Virus record (IMG/VR): IMGVR_UViG_3300030406_003009 | Location: 1 to 27,053 of that record | Source: a virus | Reading direction: 5' to 3' (one strand) | Length of the DNA stretch: 27,053 nt | In this document: positions 16,245-23,871 of the stretch, one piece after another | How the letters are laid out: each line of letters begins with the position of its first letter | How positions within the stretch are numbered: the first letter of the stretch is position 1 | Notes under the pieces: generated by a model | The model's database searches: none | What the model saw: the letters and a program-made list of their open reading frames with translations, nothing else | What the model was told of the DNA's origin: nothing | Made by a program: the position numbers and the translations under genes

Positions 16245-16673
16245 CTACAGCTTACGGAAGATGTACATGGTGACAGTGCCACCAGCAAGATCGTCCAAAG
16301 CAACGCCAAAGCAAGGAAGTGTTGCACCGGCAGCAGAGTCATCTACCTCGCCAGAAGCAGCAGCATACAAAGCTTCACCAGCGGTAACGCCAGCAGCGCA
16401 GTTTACGCCCTCGATGTAGCCTGCAATGCAAACTCGAACGACTTCACCTGCTGCACTTGCAGCCTCAAGTGCCACACCAATAGCAGCAGCAGAAGCATCG
16501 CTTTGCACAATGGTACGAGCTTGATCGTCACCAGTAGCAGTGACATCAAGTTTTACAACATCGCCTGCAACAATAGCGCCACCAGACTCAAACTCAATAA
16601 TGTCAGAGCCTGGACCGGTAACAATGGACACCTCAAGAGGCGACTTACCATGATTCAAATGACCGAATGACAT
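16245..16673 (-). CDS. Capsid decoration / head stabilising protein (DUF2190-like)
   Basis: A 142-residue Ala/Gly/Val-rich protein with pseudo-repeated strands: AGDVVKLDVTATGD (36-49), AAIGVALEAASAAGEVVRV (63-81), AGEALYAAASGEVDD (97-111), FGVALDDLAGGTVTMYI (122-138). This cadence (AGDVVKLD, then A-IGVALEAA, then G-ALYAAASG-V) is that of the DUF2190 family, which includes trimeric capsid decoration proteins. It lies three bases after the major capsid gene with a strong ribosome site, GGAGG, lying in the end of the capsid gene, so high expression with the capsid protein is expected. The stop codon lies in a perfect 15-base palindrome (16237-16251, arms GCTGTAG/CTACAGC). Confidence 0.75.
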   Translation of the reverse strand: MSFGHLNHGKSPLEVSIVTGPGSDIIEFESGGAIVAGDVVKLDVTATGDDQARTIVQSDASAAAIGVALEAASAAGEVVRVCIAGYIEGVNCAAGVTAGEALYAAASGEVDDSAAGATLPCFGVALDDLAGGTVTMYIFRKL

Positions 16674-16676
16674 TGT

Positions 16677-17693
16677 CTAAGCCTCCGCATCTACGAGCAA
16701 ACCGAGGCTTGCAAGGTGATCAGCAACAAGCTGAGTACGAACGAACATGTGAGCCTCACGAGCAGCGAATCCGCTCTTGTGCTCGAAGTCCGTCATCTCG
16801 AAGTTAGCATCGGAATCAAACACAACCTTCATGCTCTTGGTGTTCAAGAAATACATAGAAGGAGTGTTGGCACCAACAGCGTGTCCGAGGTTGTTCTCAA
16901 CGTACATCAGAGCGCCGTTGTAAGCCAGTGCGAGGCGTCCTGCATCGAGGATTGTCTCTTTAGGCATGTAGCGCTCTTGAGCCTGAAGGGTGTTCTTGTA
17001 CAGACGGTACGAGGTGGGGCTTGCAAGAATCAGATCCACAGAACCTTCAGGTGCGTAAATTTGAGTCTGAAGCATCAACTCAGCCATTCCGTTCAAGCCT
17101 TGAGTAGCAAAAGCACCACCACCGGCAGACACGTCAAACACTTGGTTGTTCCAGTTGCTGGAAGCATAGGTGGTCTTGGACAGTCCACCAACAGTGTTGG
17201 CCTGACCAGTTCCAAATGCGCCCTCTTCCAGCCAACCCGTAGCGGTGTTCACACCGTTCAGGGACTGAAGCTCAGTCAGAGTTGCAGAAGTTCCACGAAT
17301 AGTCTGGAGTTCCCACTCACGCTTGAGCATTCCGAGAACCGACTTCATACGAGAGTCAGCAATCGAGATGACAGCGTTCTCACCACGGTTGGAAAGTTCT
17401 TCCTTCTTGGTGATGACGATGGGAGCTACGAAGTCGCAGAACTCGAACTCGGGCGAACGCAGAACGTCAGCCACGGAGGACGAAACAGCCTCGTAACCAG
17501 TGGAAAGCTGGGTGATGTTGGAGTGCTCAGCAAGGATTGCTGCGCGAGTAATGCGTTGACCACCATTAATAATCTCAACACCACCTGCTTTCTTGATGTG
17601 ATCAAGAAGAGGTACTGTCTGGAAAAGGTTGTCCAACGCTTTCTTAGACCGCGCACGAGCGGTTGAACTAAGAATATCGTTTTGGATAGCCAT
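16677..17693 (-). CDS. Major capsid protein (HK97-type fold)
   Basis: A 338-residue protein. It opens with a helical arm (STARARSKKALDNLFQTVPL, residues 10-29). Later come KREWELQTIRG (a spine-helix-like segment), the loop-rich GTGQANTVGGLSKTTYASSN, and a P-domain-type strand set (VDLILASPTSYRLYKNTLQ, then GALMYVENNLG, then SMYFLNTKSMKVVFDS). The last part, FEMTDFEHKSGFAAREAHMF followed by VRTQLVADHLASLGLLVDA, is typical of phage major capsid proteins. It follows the scaffold gene and precedes the decoration gene, the canonical order. Length is within the family range with no extra domain. AGGA lies about ten bases before the ATG. No maturation-protease gene is evident nearby, fitting scaffold-based assembly without a delta domain. 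Confidence 0.85.
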   Translation of the reverse strand: MAIQNDILSSTARARSKKALDNLFQTVPLLDHIKKAGGVEIINGGQRITRAAILAEHSNITQLSTGYEAVSSSVADVLRSPEFEFCDFVAPIVITKKEELSNRGENAVISIADSRMKSVLGMLKREWELQTIRGTSATLTELQSLNGVNTATGWLEEGAFGTGQANTVGGLSKTTYASSNWNNQVFDVSAGGGAFATQGLNGMAELMLQTQIYAPEGSVDLILASPTSYRLYKNTLQAQERYMPKETILDAGRLALAYNGALMYVENNLGHAVGANTPSMYFLNTKSMKVVFDSDANFEMTDFEHKSGFAAREAHMFVRTQLVADHLASLGLLVDAEA

Positions 17694-17708
17694 GATAAAC
17701 GAGTCCTA

Positions 17709-17843
17709 TTAGGCCAGAAGGCCAGGGAAAAGATAGAAAGACTTGCGGTTGTCCCAGTCGGGGCCGGAAGACTTTGCTTGTCCTGTCAAGGGGCTCTCGT
17801 CTTCAGTGCAAACAATAGCAAAGAAGAATGAAGTGGGCAAATA
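17709..17843 (-). other. Open in-frame extension after the scaffold TGA (possible readthrough product or small gene)
   Basis: Directly after the scaffold stop codon (TGA, 17844-17846) the same frame stays open for 44 codons and ends in tandem stops TAA TAG at 17706-17711. The predicted residues start YLPTSFFFAIVCTEDESPLT and end GQAKSSGPDWDNRKSFYLFP plus GLLA, a composition that looks coded. It fills nearly the whole gap to the capsid gene, whose AGGA ribosome site follows at once. There is no ATG; a TTG at 17840 has no ribosome site. By chance 44 open codons would occur about one time in eight, so the evidence is suggestive only. Options are stop-codon readthrough giving a minor longer scaffold, a small gene with an odd start, or a decayed former C-terminus. 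Confidence 0.35.
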
Positions 17844-18704
17844 TCAAATCTTGACTTTGCCCTTGTTCTCCCGAATCCAGTTGTAAATCGCTACCGGATC
17901 GTCCTTCTCCATGATGTGCTTTGGAACACCACCAACAGAACCACGAGATGCACCACCAACTTTTAGACCAGCCTCACGAGCAACCTTCTTGTAGTTTGCC
18001 AAGTCAGCCTCTTGTGTCTTCATGTCTTCTGCAAGCTTGCGACCCTTGACCTGCCAGTAAGCTTGCTCAAGGTTCATGTGCTTGTGCTCTTTCAGCACGT
18101 CAACAATCTCACCCTTGAACGTCTCAAGGTCAGGATGCTGTGCCTTGAACTGCTCAAGCTTGTGCTTTTGCTGCTGGAGAACGTGAGCCTGACGCATAGG
18201 CTCCATCATCTCCGTCATGCGTTTAGCAACTTCCTGCTCAATGCGTGACTCGAATGACTTGGTGTCGTAAGGATCAAAGTCCTTGTTTTCTACAACTGCT
18301 TTTTCAGAAACGGACTTGTAGAAGTCGGACTCAAACAGCGCCTTTTCGCGAGCGTGAAGTGCAGCCTTTGCGTTTTCCAAGGCTTTCTTCTGGTCTGACA
18401 GTGACTGCGTTTTCTTTGTAAATGACGAGCGCAAGTTGTGGAAAAGCTTCTTTGCTTCAGGAGACAAGTCCTGCATGACAGCTTTGTAGTCCACGCCTTT
18501 GTAGTCTTCTTCTGACTTGAAAATCTCATCATCAAGTTTCTCAGCAGCAAACTCGTCAATCGACGGAGTAGCTTCTTCTTCCGTAGCCGGGGCAGCCTCC
18601 TGCTCAGGGGCCGACTCCGTTGCAGGGGCTGCCTCAACGGCTGGGGTTTCTGGTGCAGCAGGTGCTGCGGTTTCTTGTGGTGCTTGTGCTTGTGCCTCGG
18701 ACAT
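17844..18704 (-). CDS. Capsid scaffolding protein
   Basis: A 286-residue protein. The N-terminal 50 residues are almost only Ala, Glu, Pro, Thr and Gln (low complexity, acidic). Lys/Glu-rich coiled-coil-like helices follow (about 75-120, SPEAKKLFHNLRSSFTKKTQ onward, and 155-200, RMTEMMEPMRQAHVLQQQKH onward). A basic C-terminal end (KKVAREAGLKVGGASRGSVG, then WIRENKGKVKI) is of the kind that contacts the capsid protein in known scaffolds. Composition, helix content and position just before the capsid gene make scaffold the clear reading. It starts at a TAAATG junction with AGAGG upstream. The same frame remains open past its TGA, see the entry for 17709-17843. Confidence 0.8.
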   Translation of the reverse strand: MSEAQAQAPQETAAPAAPETPAVEAAPATESAPEQEAAPATEEEATPSIDEFAAEKLDDEIFKSEEDYKGVDYKAVMQDLSPEAKKLFHNLRSSFTKKTQSLSDQKKALENAKAALHAREKALFESDFYKSVSEKAVVENKDFDPYDTKSFESRIEQEVAKRMTEMMEPMRQAHVLQQQKHKLEQFKAQHPDLETFKGEIVDVLKEHKHMNLEQAYWQVKGRKLAEDMKTQEADLANYKKVAREAGLKVGGASRGSVGGVPKHIMEKDDPVAIYNWIRENKGKVKI

Positions 18705-19211
18705 TTACATCCTCTCCATCATTAGGGCTTCCATGTCTACACCGCCTGGACCCTCTTCCACGACGGCTTCCATCTCAAAAGGTGCAGCATCTTCAGAAGG
18801 TTCTTCAGGTGCTTTTTCTTCTGCTTCTGATCGCAGAAAAGTCTTGAAAGACTGGTTGTTGGCCAGCGTATCCAGCCGAGCTTGGATCTCTTCCAATCCT
18901 GCGGAGTCCGTAGCAGAGGCCACGTCGAAAGACAGACGCTCTAAGCCAGCAGCATTAGCAGCATCAGCCACCATCGCAAGCTGTTGGACGAACTCGGTTG
19001 GTAGTGGTCCATCGAGATCGGCTGTAAAGGAGGGATAAGCAGGGAGGTCGAAGAGAGGCAAGACACCGTTGAGGGAGTCCACGAGGGCATTGAGATCACC
19101 TACAGGATAGTCTCCAGACGGAGCCATTTCCTCAAAAGCAGTTTCACGAGCAGCATCAGCTTCACGGGCACGAGACATCAGGGCTTCTTCTTGGGGCAGC
19201 ATTTCAGCCAT
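18705..19211 (-). CDS. Acidic hypothetical protein upstream of scaffold (168 aa)
   Basis: I do not recognise this family. The protein is strongly acidic (EEALMSRAREADAARETAFE near the start; EAEEKAPEEPSEDAAPFEME near the end), largely helical with a central less charged part (LPLFDLPAYPSFTADLDGPL, about 51-70). It ends in a Met-rich tail (MEALMMERM). No Cys pair, membrane segment or enzyme motif is seen. It sits between the zinc-ribbon gene and the scaffold gene, joined at both ends by TAAATG, with GGAGG before its own start. A role in procapsid assembly, as a scaffold partner or head accessory, is a fair inference from position and charge; nothing more can be said. Confidence 0.6.
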   Translation of the reverse strand: MAEMLPQEEALMSRAREADAARETAFEEMAPSGDYPVGDLNALVDSLNGVLPLFDLPAYPSFTADLDGPLPTEFVQQLAMVADAANAAGLERLSFDVASATDSAGLEEIQARLDTLANNQSFKTFLRSEAEEKAPEEPSEDAAPFEMEAVVEEGPGGVDMEALMMERM

Positions 19212-19682
19212 TTAGGCCTCCTTAGCGGCATCTTGTGCCAGCGTTCCTTGTTTTTTCATTTCAGCAATAGAGAAAGTCTCTGCAACTGCACGACTCTTAT
19301 CACCTTCAAACTTCTTCATGTTGGCTTTGTAACGCGCAATGTTAGCATCTTGCTGCTTTTGGTGGGCAGTCTGACGCTGTAGAGTGTCCTCGACAAAGTG
19401 CTTGTCGAAGTCCCCAGTCGATACAAGGCCTTTCTTTTCCATGATGGCTTCCCGTTCCATCGAGGTCTGGTAACGAGCACCAAGGCCACGATCGTAGAAA
19501 CCGTCAACACCGTATTTACCTGTTTGGTCACCCCAACGACCCGGTGTAGAGGCTGGCATCGAGAGTTGTTTGAGGGCAAGCTTCCCGCATTGTGGGCAGT
19601 CGATTGAATCAGGCACCTCCTCTTTAGGCAAGAAGAGCGCCTCATGCACATGCTCTCCACAGAAGTAGTCAAACAGTGGCAT
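19212..19682 (-). CDS. FmdB-type zinc-ribbon protein (156 aa)
   Basis: The N-terminal 40 residues follow the FmdB zinc-ribbon pattern: MPLFDYFCGEHVHEALF, then DCPQCGKLALKQLS. Candidate zinc ligands are C8 and H11 or H13 in the first knuckle and C29 and C32 in the second; the usual second Cys of the first pair is replaced by a His region, which is a variation. The rest is a charged helical tail (ARYQTSMEREAIMEKKGLVS, then KHFVEDTLQRQTAHQKQQ). Such short ribbon proteins occur in phage head modules next to portal and scaffold; their job is unknown. It is coupled by TAATG to the preceding 49-residue basic protein and by TAAATG to the acidic protein. Confidence 0.65.
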   Translation of the reverse strand: MPLFDYFCGEHVHEALFLPKEEVPDSIDCPQCGKLALKQLSMPASTPGRWGDQTGKYGVDGFYDRGLGARYQTSMEREAIMEKKGLVSTGDFDKHFVEDTLQRQTAHQKQQDANIARYKANMKKFEGDKSRAVAETFSIAEMKKQGTLAQDAAKEA

Positions 19683-19831
19683 TATTTCTTCTTCTTTTTA
19701 GGCTTGAAGGAGCCAGTCTTGCTTTTCATGGCCTTGTACACAGATGGCTTGATTGTAGACTTAGCCTTAGAGCGGCTGGTCCCTGCTTTTTTTCGCTTGT
19801 TGATATTCGCGTATAGCCCTTTCTTTGCCAT
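19682..19831 (-). CDS. Small very basic protein ending in poly-Lys (49 aa)
   Basis: A 49-residue protein beginning MAKKGLYANINKRKKAGTSR and ending SFKPKKKKK; about a third of residues are Lys or Arg and only a trace of acid is present. The opening MxKxGLYANI-x-x-KRK is common in small phage proteins of unknown function found near portal genes, as I remember them. I chose the ATG at 19831 because it makes a TAATG overlap with the previous stop, matching the other junctions here; a longer form from 19864 would reach into the neighbour and break this pattern. The charge suggests DNA or RNA binding, possibly within the head, but this is inference. Confidence 0.7.
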   Translation of the reverse strand: MAKKGLYANINKRKKAGTSRSKAKSTIKPSVYKAMKSKTGSFKPKKKKK

Positions 19832-20073
19832 TACTTGGTGCTCCTTGTGCCTTTGCACTTCCAACGCTTGCGACTAAGACGCAGCGGACTATTGGGATCC
19901 TTAGCAGCCTTGGGGTGTTTCTTCATCTGACCAGCAGAACGAGCGCAATACGAGTTGCCCTTCTTAGTACCCGGCTTGACCTTAGCTCCCTTCTGGCCAT
20001 ACGACACTTTCTTGCCAGAAGCGGTGCGTTTTACCTTGGCTTTTCCTTTTGCTGGTCCTCTTCTGGTCGGCAT
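19831..20073 (-). CDS. Small very basic phage protein (80 aa)
   Basis: An 80-residue protein: MPTRRGPAKGKAKVKRTASG, then KKVSYGQKGAKVKPGTKKGN, then SYCARSAGQMKKHPKAAKDP and NSPLRLSRKRWKCKG. It is highly basic, with two Cys far apart. The block PGTKKGxSYCARSxGxMKKH followed by DPNSPLxLSRxxWxC is strongly conserved in aquatic-phage small proteins (I believe DUF6321, from memory); function unknown. It lies between two other tiny basic genes, all joined by TAATG. A packaged DNA-compacting or portal-associated role is possible but not shown by sequence. Confidence 0.75.
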   Translation of the reverse strand: MPTRRGPAKGKAKVKRTASGKKVSYGQKGAKVKPGTKKGNSYCARSAGQMKKHPKAAKDPNSPLRLSRKRWKCKGTRSTK

Positions 20074-20198
20074 TACTTCCTCTTCTTGCTGGCATAAATG
20101 GCTTTTTGCTGCCGTTGTGCTTGTGCTTTAGTCATGCGCTTCTTGGTCTTAGTGTTCTTGACCTTGTAGCCGCCACCTTTTCGTTTGATCACTGGCAT
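20073..20198 (-). CDS. Tiny basic protein directly after portal (41 aa)
   Basis: A 41-codon frame, MPVIKRKGGGYKVKNTKTKK followed by RMTKAQAQRQQKAIYASKKR and a last K. It is flanked by TAATG overlaps on both sides (with the portal stop at 20198 and the 80-residue protein start at 20073), which strongly supports translation even though it is short. The opening resembles a family of minute phage proteins (MPVIKRKGGGYKV) seen near structural genes, as I remember it. About 40% of residues are Lys or Arg. Function unknown; nucleic acid binding is the natural guess. Confidence 0.75.
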   Translation of the reverse strand: MPVIKRKGGGYKVKNTKTKKRMTKAQAQRQQKAIYASKKRK

Positions 20199-21883
20199 TA
20201 CTGGGTAAATCCTACGCCACCACCCAAGAGCATGTCAGACACGTTCTGAGGTGTAGGGGTATTGATGAGATCCTGCGCGGTGGGCGGCTCGTCAGGGTTA
20301 GAAACGCCAGGAATCCCTGCACCTGCCTGCTGTTGCTGCATCTGCTGCATTTGAGCCTGTGCTGCCTCAAGGAAAGTCTCAGGAAGACCCATAGTCCGCA
20401 CGATTTCCTCCAGAATCTTGATGTTTGGAACACCCAAAGCCTGCAAGAGTTGTGCGTTTTGCAGCAATCGCTGCTCACGAATAGCTTCAGAGATAGGCGT
20501 AGACGCCTGATCTGCTGCGAAAATCTGGAAATCACCCGTCAAATCGTCAGGCTTTACCGTCTGAGCCTCGCCATCCAGCAGAACCATGGTCGGAACCTTG
20601 GCTTCTTCAATAAACAAAGCAATCATCAGCAGGTAAACCCTGCCCATCATTTCGATTGCTCCGTCTCGCTCACGAGCCATTCGGCCAATCTCACTCGTTG
20701 TGTACGCTGCCAGTGCTGCAATCTCCGTTGCAGTTGCCTTTGTAGCCTCTCCACGAGTAAATGCTGCGGTGACAGAGCCCGAATCCTTGTCTCGAATGAC
20801 ATCTTGCATGTACCGAGAGACTTCAGCGGGGAGATTCTGGTGTGGAACGGGGCGGATAATCGTGTCCAACGGATCATCTGACTCTACCTCTACAAACAAA
20901 CCATCAATGCCACTGGTAACCTGAGCCATCTCATCGTCGGTCATGGCTCCTTTCTTCACCAACCACTGCCGAGAAGCCTTCCGAACAGCGTTTGCTTGGA
21001 AGGAACGGATGATGTTCATTTCGTACAACTGGTCATATATCCGTTTGATAGCCGAATATCCGTGCATCGGCTGGTCAGGAACACGGTTGTAGTACAGCGG
21101 AACAATCGGAGGATGCGGCTGATCCTCAGAATCGCGGAAAGGAATGAACTCAGCACTGTCGAGCCACTTGTCTCCACGCTCAGGACACCACCAGTACAGC
21201 TTGTCCTCCACCATGTCGTACATCTCAACGATCTTGACGTACTTAAACATGGGGGAAACAGGGGATTCACGCTCACTTTGGGGCGTGTAAGAGTCGTATG
21301 CGTCCCCATTGTGCTGGTCAAAGTAGCCAATCAACTCGCCACCGATGTCGTCAAACTTCCCGCCAAAGCGTTTCTTGGCTTCTTGCACGGTCATATAGTA
21401 GCAATGACCCACAAACCGCTGAGTATCCCAACGAGCAGCATCCCGATCCACAATGATCTGCCAAGGAGGTACAGCCACAGGTAGCACCCTTTCATAGATG
21501 TTCTCCCGTTCAGTTACTGTCAGCTTCAGGAAGCTCATGGGGTAGATAAGAGCCATGCGTGAGGCGTTCTCAATCTCGTTTCTGCTGCCAAGAAGGAAAT
21601 GATTGATGATGCTTTGTGACTTGTCGGCATTGCCTTTACCAAGGATTCCGCTCTTCACAGAAACAGCAGGGTTCTTAGCAAACAAGGAAGCCTGAAAGGA
21701 CTCGATGTAGCCATACCCATCATTAGTCTGAATGCGAATCTGGGTGTCTACCTGCAACTCTTGGTCGGCTTCATCCCAGAAGTCCATCTCGTAGACCGAC
21801 TTGTAGCGCAACATCTCTTCACGACGATCTCCCCAATAGTTGTCATGTGCATCGAGAATGACTCTCAGATCTTCTGGCTTCAT
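20198..21883 (-). CDS. Portal protein
   Basis: A 561-residue protein, close to the size of podovirus portals. Visible features: an N-terminal helical part (YWGDRREEMLRYKSVYEMDF, residues 17-36), a wing region (QASLFAKNPAVSVKSG, 64-79), and WQIIVDRDAARWDTQRFVGH (141-160), a strand set common in phage portals. Then follow the family-typical segment TRGEATKATATEIAALAAYT (376-395) and the long stem-to-crown helices after it (MARERDGAIEMMGRVYLLMI). A Gln/Met-rich tail (QAQMQQMQQQQAG) precedes the end. It forms the dodecameric ring through which DNA is packaged and to which the adaptor binds. It lies between terL and the small basic genes and is coupled to both by TAATG. Confidence 0.85.
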   Translation of the reverse strand: MKPEDLRVILDAHDNYWGDRREEMLRYKSVYEMDFWDEADQELQVDTQIRIQTNDGYGYIESFQASLFAKNPAVSVKSGILGKGNADKSQSIINHFLLGSRNEIENASRMALIYPMSFLKLTVTERENIYERVLPVAVPPWQIIVDRDAARWDTQRFVGHCYYMTVQEAKKRFGGKFDDIGGELIGYFDQHNGDAYDSYTPQSERESPVSPMFKYVKIVEMYDMVEDKLYWWCPERGDKWLDSAEFIPFRDSEDQPHPPIVPLYYNRVPDQPMHGYSAIKRIYDQLYEMNIIRSFQANAVRKASRQWLVKKGAMTDDEMAQVTSGIDGLFVEVESDDPLDTIIRPVPHQNLPAEVSRYMQDVIRDKDSGSVTAAFTRGEATKATATEIAALAAYTTSEIGRMARERDGAIEMMGRVYLLMIALFIEEAKVPTMVLLDGEAQTVKPDDLTGDFQIFAADQASTPISEAIREQRLLQNAQLLQALGVPNIKILEEIVRTMGLPETFLEAAQAQMQQMQQQQAGAGIPGVSNPDEPPTAQDLINTPTPQNVSDMLLGGGVGFTQ

Positions 21884-23421
21884 TAGTAACTACCCGTCTT
21901 GTTCCCACCCCTGACGTTCCAGGGAAGTGTTCGTGTGGACTTCTTGGCTCTCATTGCTGCAATATGCCGTTCCATCATCGCTCTCTTGACAGAGTGAGAC
22001 ACAACCAAAGGCATCTTCTCAAGCAAGTAATAGCACAGCGCCATAGAAATCGTCACATCATCATTCTTCCTCTTTGCCGCTTGAGGCTTGTCTTTGATGT
22101 AGACAATCGTTTTCAACTCTTCCAAAACGTGCTGATCAAGGGCCGTAATCACGCCACTGTCCACCACATCCTTGATGGCCTGGAACATCAGAGGCCTTGT
22201 GCCCACAGAAGTCCTGAACGGCTTTCCATTCTTGTCCTTGTAGAGGTTCCTGACCTTGAGTTCTTTTAGGCGGTGGATGACCCACATGCCGTTTCCATTG
22301 CTCTCTACAATCACTTTCGGCTCATTGTAGCGCTTCCAGATGTCCACAATCTTCTCAGCAAGCTTAGATGGCGGGGTGGTGTTGCTGATGAAGTGGTAAA
22401 CAGGCTGACGAGTAGAGGCTGAAACCACGGTAATCGCAGAGAAGTCCGTCTTCTTGCCAAGACCACTCCCGACATCTACACCCAGAACATACGCCTCACC
22501 AGGGTCTGGAGGGCAATACTGCCGGTGCTCATGGCTTCCCATGTTCAAGGGCTCAATCTCATCCAGTGCTTCAGAATCAAAGAACTGTACGCCACTGGAC
22601 CTGAACGCTTCCTCAATCGAAGCAGGGTACTCACGAATAAACTTGTCCTGCCCCAGCGTCTTCAACTGCTGACGACGCCAAAACAACTGCTCTACCGTAA
22701 GCTGATGCTGCTCCTGCACCATCTTCTCTACCTGCGTAGGGATATACCAACCCGGCAACTCCTCAGCTTGATAGTGCTTGTGGATATACCAAGGGAAGAA
22801 CACCAGCTTCCAGCCGTTCTCATTCTTGTGAGCACCCATTACTAAGTCATGGAACTTATCCCCAGGGGCATTTGGCGTACTTTCAATAATGATCTGCCCA
22901 TCACCTACAGCAGCCAGAACCGTAGCCATTACCTCTTCTTGGTTCTCATAGAACGCAAACTCAGAAAGATGCACAGAGTTCATGGCAAACGAACGTGTAC
23001 CGCCCTTACCACCAGCCGTATACGTCCGTACAGCAGCGCCTGAGTCCTTGAACTTCAGTGTCTTGGCAGAAGAACGCTCCAAGGGCCTACGCAAGGCTTC
23101 AGGCAGATTCTCGTAGAACGTCTTCTCCATCCTGTGAAGCTCTTCAGCAGAATCCCTTGTATGGCTAATCACAGCATACTGCCGAGGCTGATCCGCCATG
23201 TACGCCTGCCAGAAGTGCCATCCACGAGTAAGAGTCGAAATACCCATCTGACGTGCTTTCAGAATGATGACCCTGTTGTGATTCCTCAATGTTTCCAGCA
23301 AAATTTTCTGCGGAGTATTGAGGTCGAACTTGCTCAAGCGTTGTCTTTGCTTGTGCATAATCGTCAGCCGAGAAATGAACTTCTCAGGATCTTTCAGCAA
23401 CTCCTCTACTTCAGGACTCAT
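21883..23421 (-). CDS. terL: Terminase large subunit
   Basis: A 512-residue packaging motor. ATPase part: Walker A variant VIILKARQMGIST (residues 51-63, the R-Q-x-G form found in terminases), Walker B with catalytic Glu in HLSEFAF (E154), coupling motif ESTPN (180-184). Nuclease part: VLGVDVGSG (D316), KVIVESNGNG (E373) and KNDDVTISMAL (D454/D455), the three acid groups of the RNase H-like domain. All key residues are present and order and length are normal, so it should be functional. I chose ATG at 23421, overlapping terS by 11 bases; GTG at 23427 would add two residues. The stop makes TAATG with the portal gene. The packaging mode (cos, pac or terminal repeats) cannot be told from this alone. 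Confidence 0.9.
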   Translation of the reverse strand: MSPEVEELLKDPEKFISRLTIMHKQRQRLSKFDLNTPQKILLETLRNHNRVIILKARQMGISTLTRGWHFWQAYMADQPRQYAVISHTRDSAEELHRMEKTFYENLPEALRRPLERSSAKTLKFKDSGAAVRTYTAGGKGGTRSFAMNSVHLSEFAFYENQEEVMATVLAAVGDGQIIIESTPNAPGDKFHDLVMGAHKNENGWKLVFFPWYIHKHYQAEELPGWYIPTQVEKMVQEQHQLTVEQLFWRRQQLKTLGQDKFIREYPASIEEAFRSSGVQFFDSEALDEIEPLNMGSHEHRQYCPPDPGEAYVLGVDVGSGLGKKTDFSAITVVSASTRQPVYHFISNTTPPSKLAEKIVDIWKRYNEPKVIVESNGNGMWVIHRLKELKVRNLYKDKNGKPFRTSVGTRPLMFQAIKDVVDSGVITALDQHVLEELKTIVYIKDKPQAAKRKNDDVTISMALCYYLLEKMPLVVSHSVKRAMMERHIAAMRAKKSTRTLPWNVRGGNKTGSY

Positions 23422-23791
23422 CGTCACTACCCAGCCACTTCTCTAAAGCGTCGGCACCACCCTTCACCTTCACCTTAGCATCGGTCAACTGCAACTTGGA
23501 CCTGTCCAGCACGATCTTAGCCGCCTCAGTCCTTTCCTTGTTCGTAGAGTCCTCGTCCGCCATGATGTGCCTAAGAACCTCTACAGCCTCGTACACAGCG
23601 TGACTCAAAGCCATCTGTGCGCCAGCAGCTTCCTTGTTCTTGTAGATCGTCAACTCAGCCGAGAACTCAGGCTCCTTGGTCCACTTCCAGAGCGTAGCCC
23701 TGCCAACACCTACCTTTTCGGCAGCCTTGGGTATCGTGTGACCAGAAGAGAGCAGTCTCAACGCTTCTTGCTTCTTTTCGCTTAGTGCCAT
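23411..23791 (-). CDS. terS: Terminase small subunit candidate with helix-turn-helix
   Basis: A 126-residue protein. An N-terminal helix-turn-helix is clear: LSEKKQEALRLLSSGHTIPK and then AAEKVGVGRATLWKWTKEPE (residues 3-42), a terminase small-subunit type DNA-binding domain. The middle (about 44-100) is helical and suits ring formation, and the end is basic then acidic (TDAKVKVKGGADALEKWLGS, then DDES). It directly precedes and overlaps terL. I chose the ATG at 23791: the frame runs 54 codons further back, but that part crosses a strong hairpin at 23872-23901 and looks non-coding. No good ribosome site precedes the ATG. It would recognise the packaging site, often located in or near its own gene. 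Confidence 0.75.
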   Translation of the reverse strand: MALSEKKQEALRLLSSGHTIPKAAEKVGVGRATLWKWTKEPEFSAELTIYKNKEAAGAQMALSHAVYEAVEVLRHIMADEDSTNKERTEAAKIVLDRSKLQLTDAKVKVKGGADALEKWLGSDDES

Positions 23792-23871
23792 GCGGGGAGA
23801 GTAACATATGGAAATGTTTCCCGGATTTGTAATAACAATATTGAAAACAAAATTCGGGGTCCGTTTAGGGG

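Noticed and set aside
16237-16251. Perfect 15-base palindrome at the stop of the decoration gene
   Set aside because: The arms touch around a single base, so as RNA only a shorter stem can form. It lies next to the better hairpin at 16193-16220 and is not called as a separate terminator.
16716-17666. Long plus-strand open frame (316 codons) antisense to the capsid gene
   Set aside because: It lies wholly inside a confident major capsid gene, has no ribosome site or protein-like pattern, and arises from codon bias of the sense gene.
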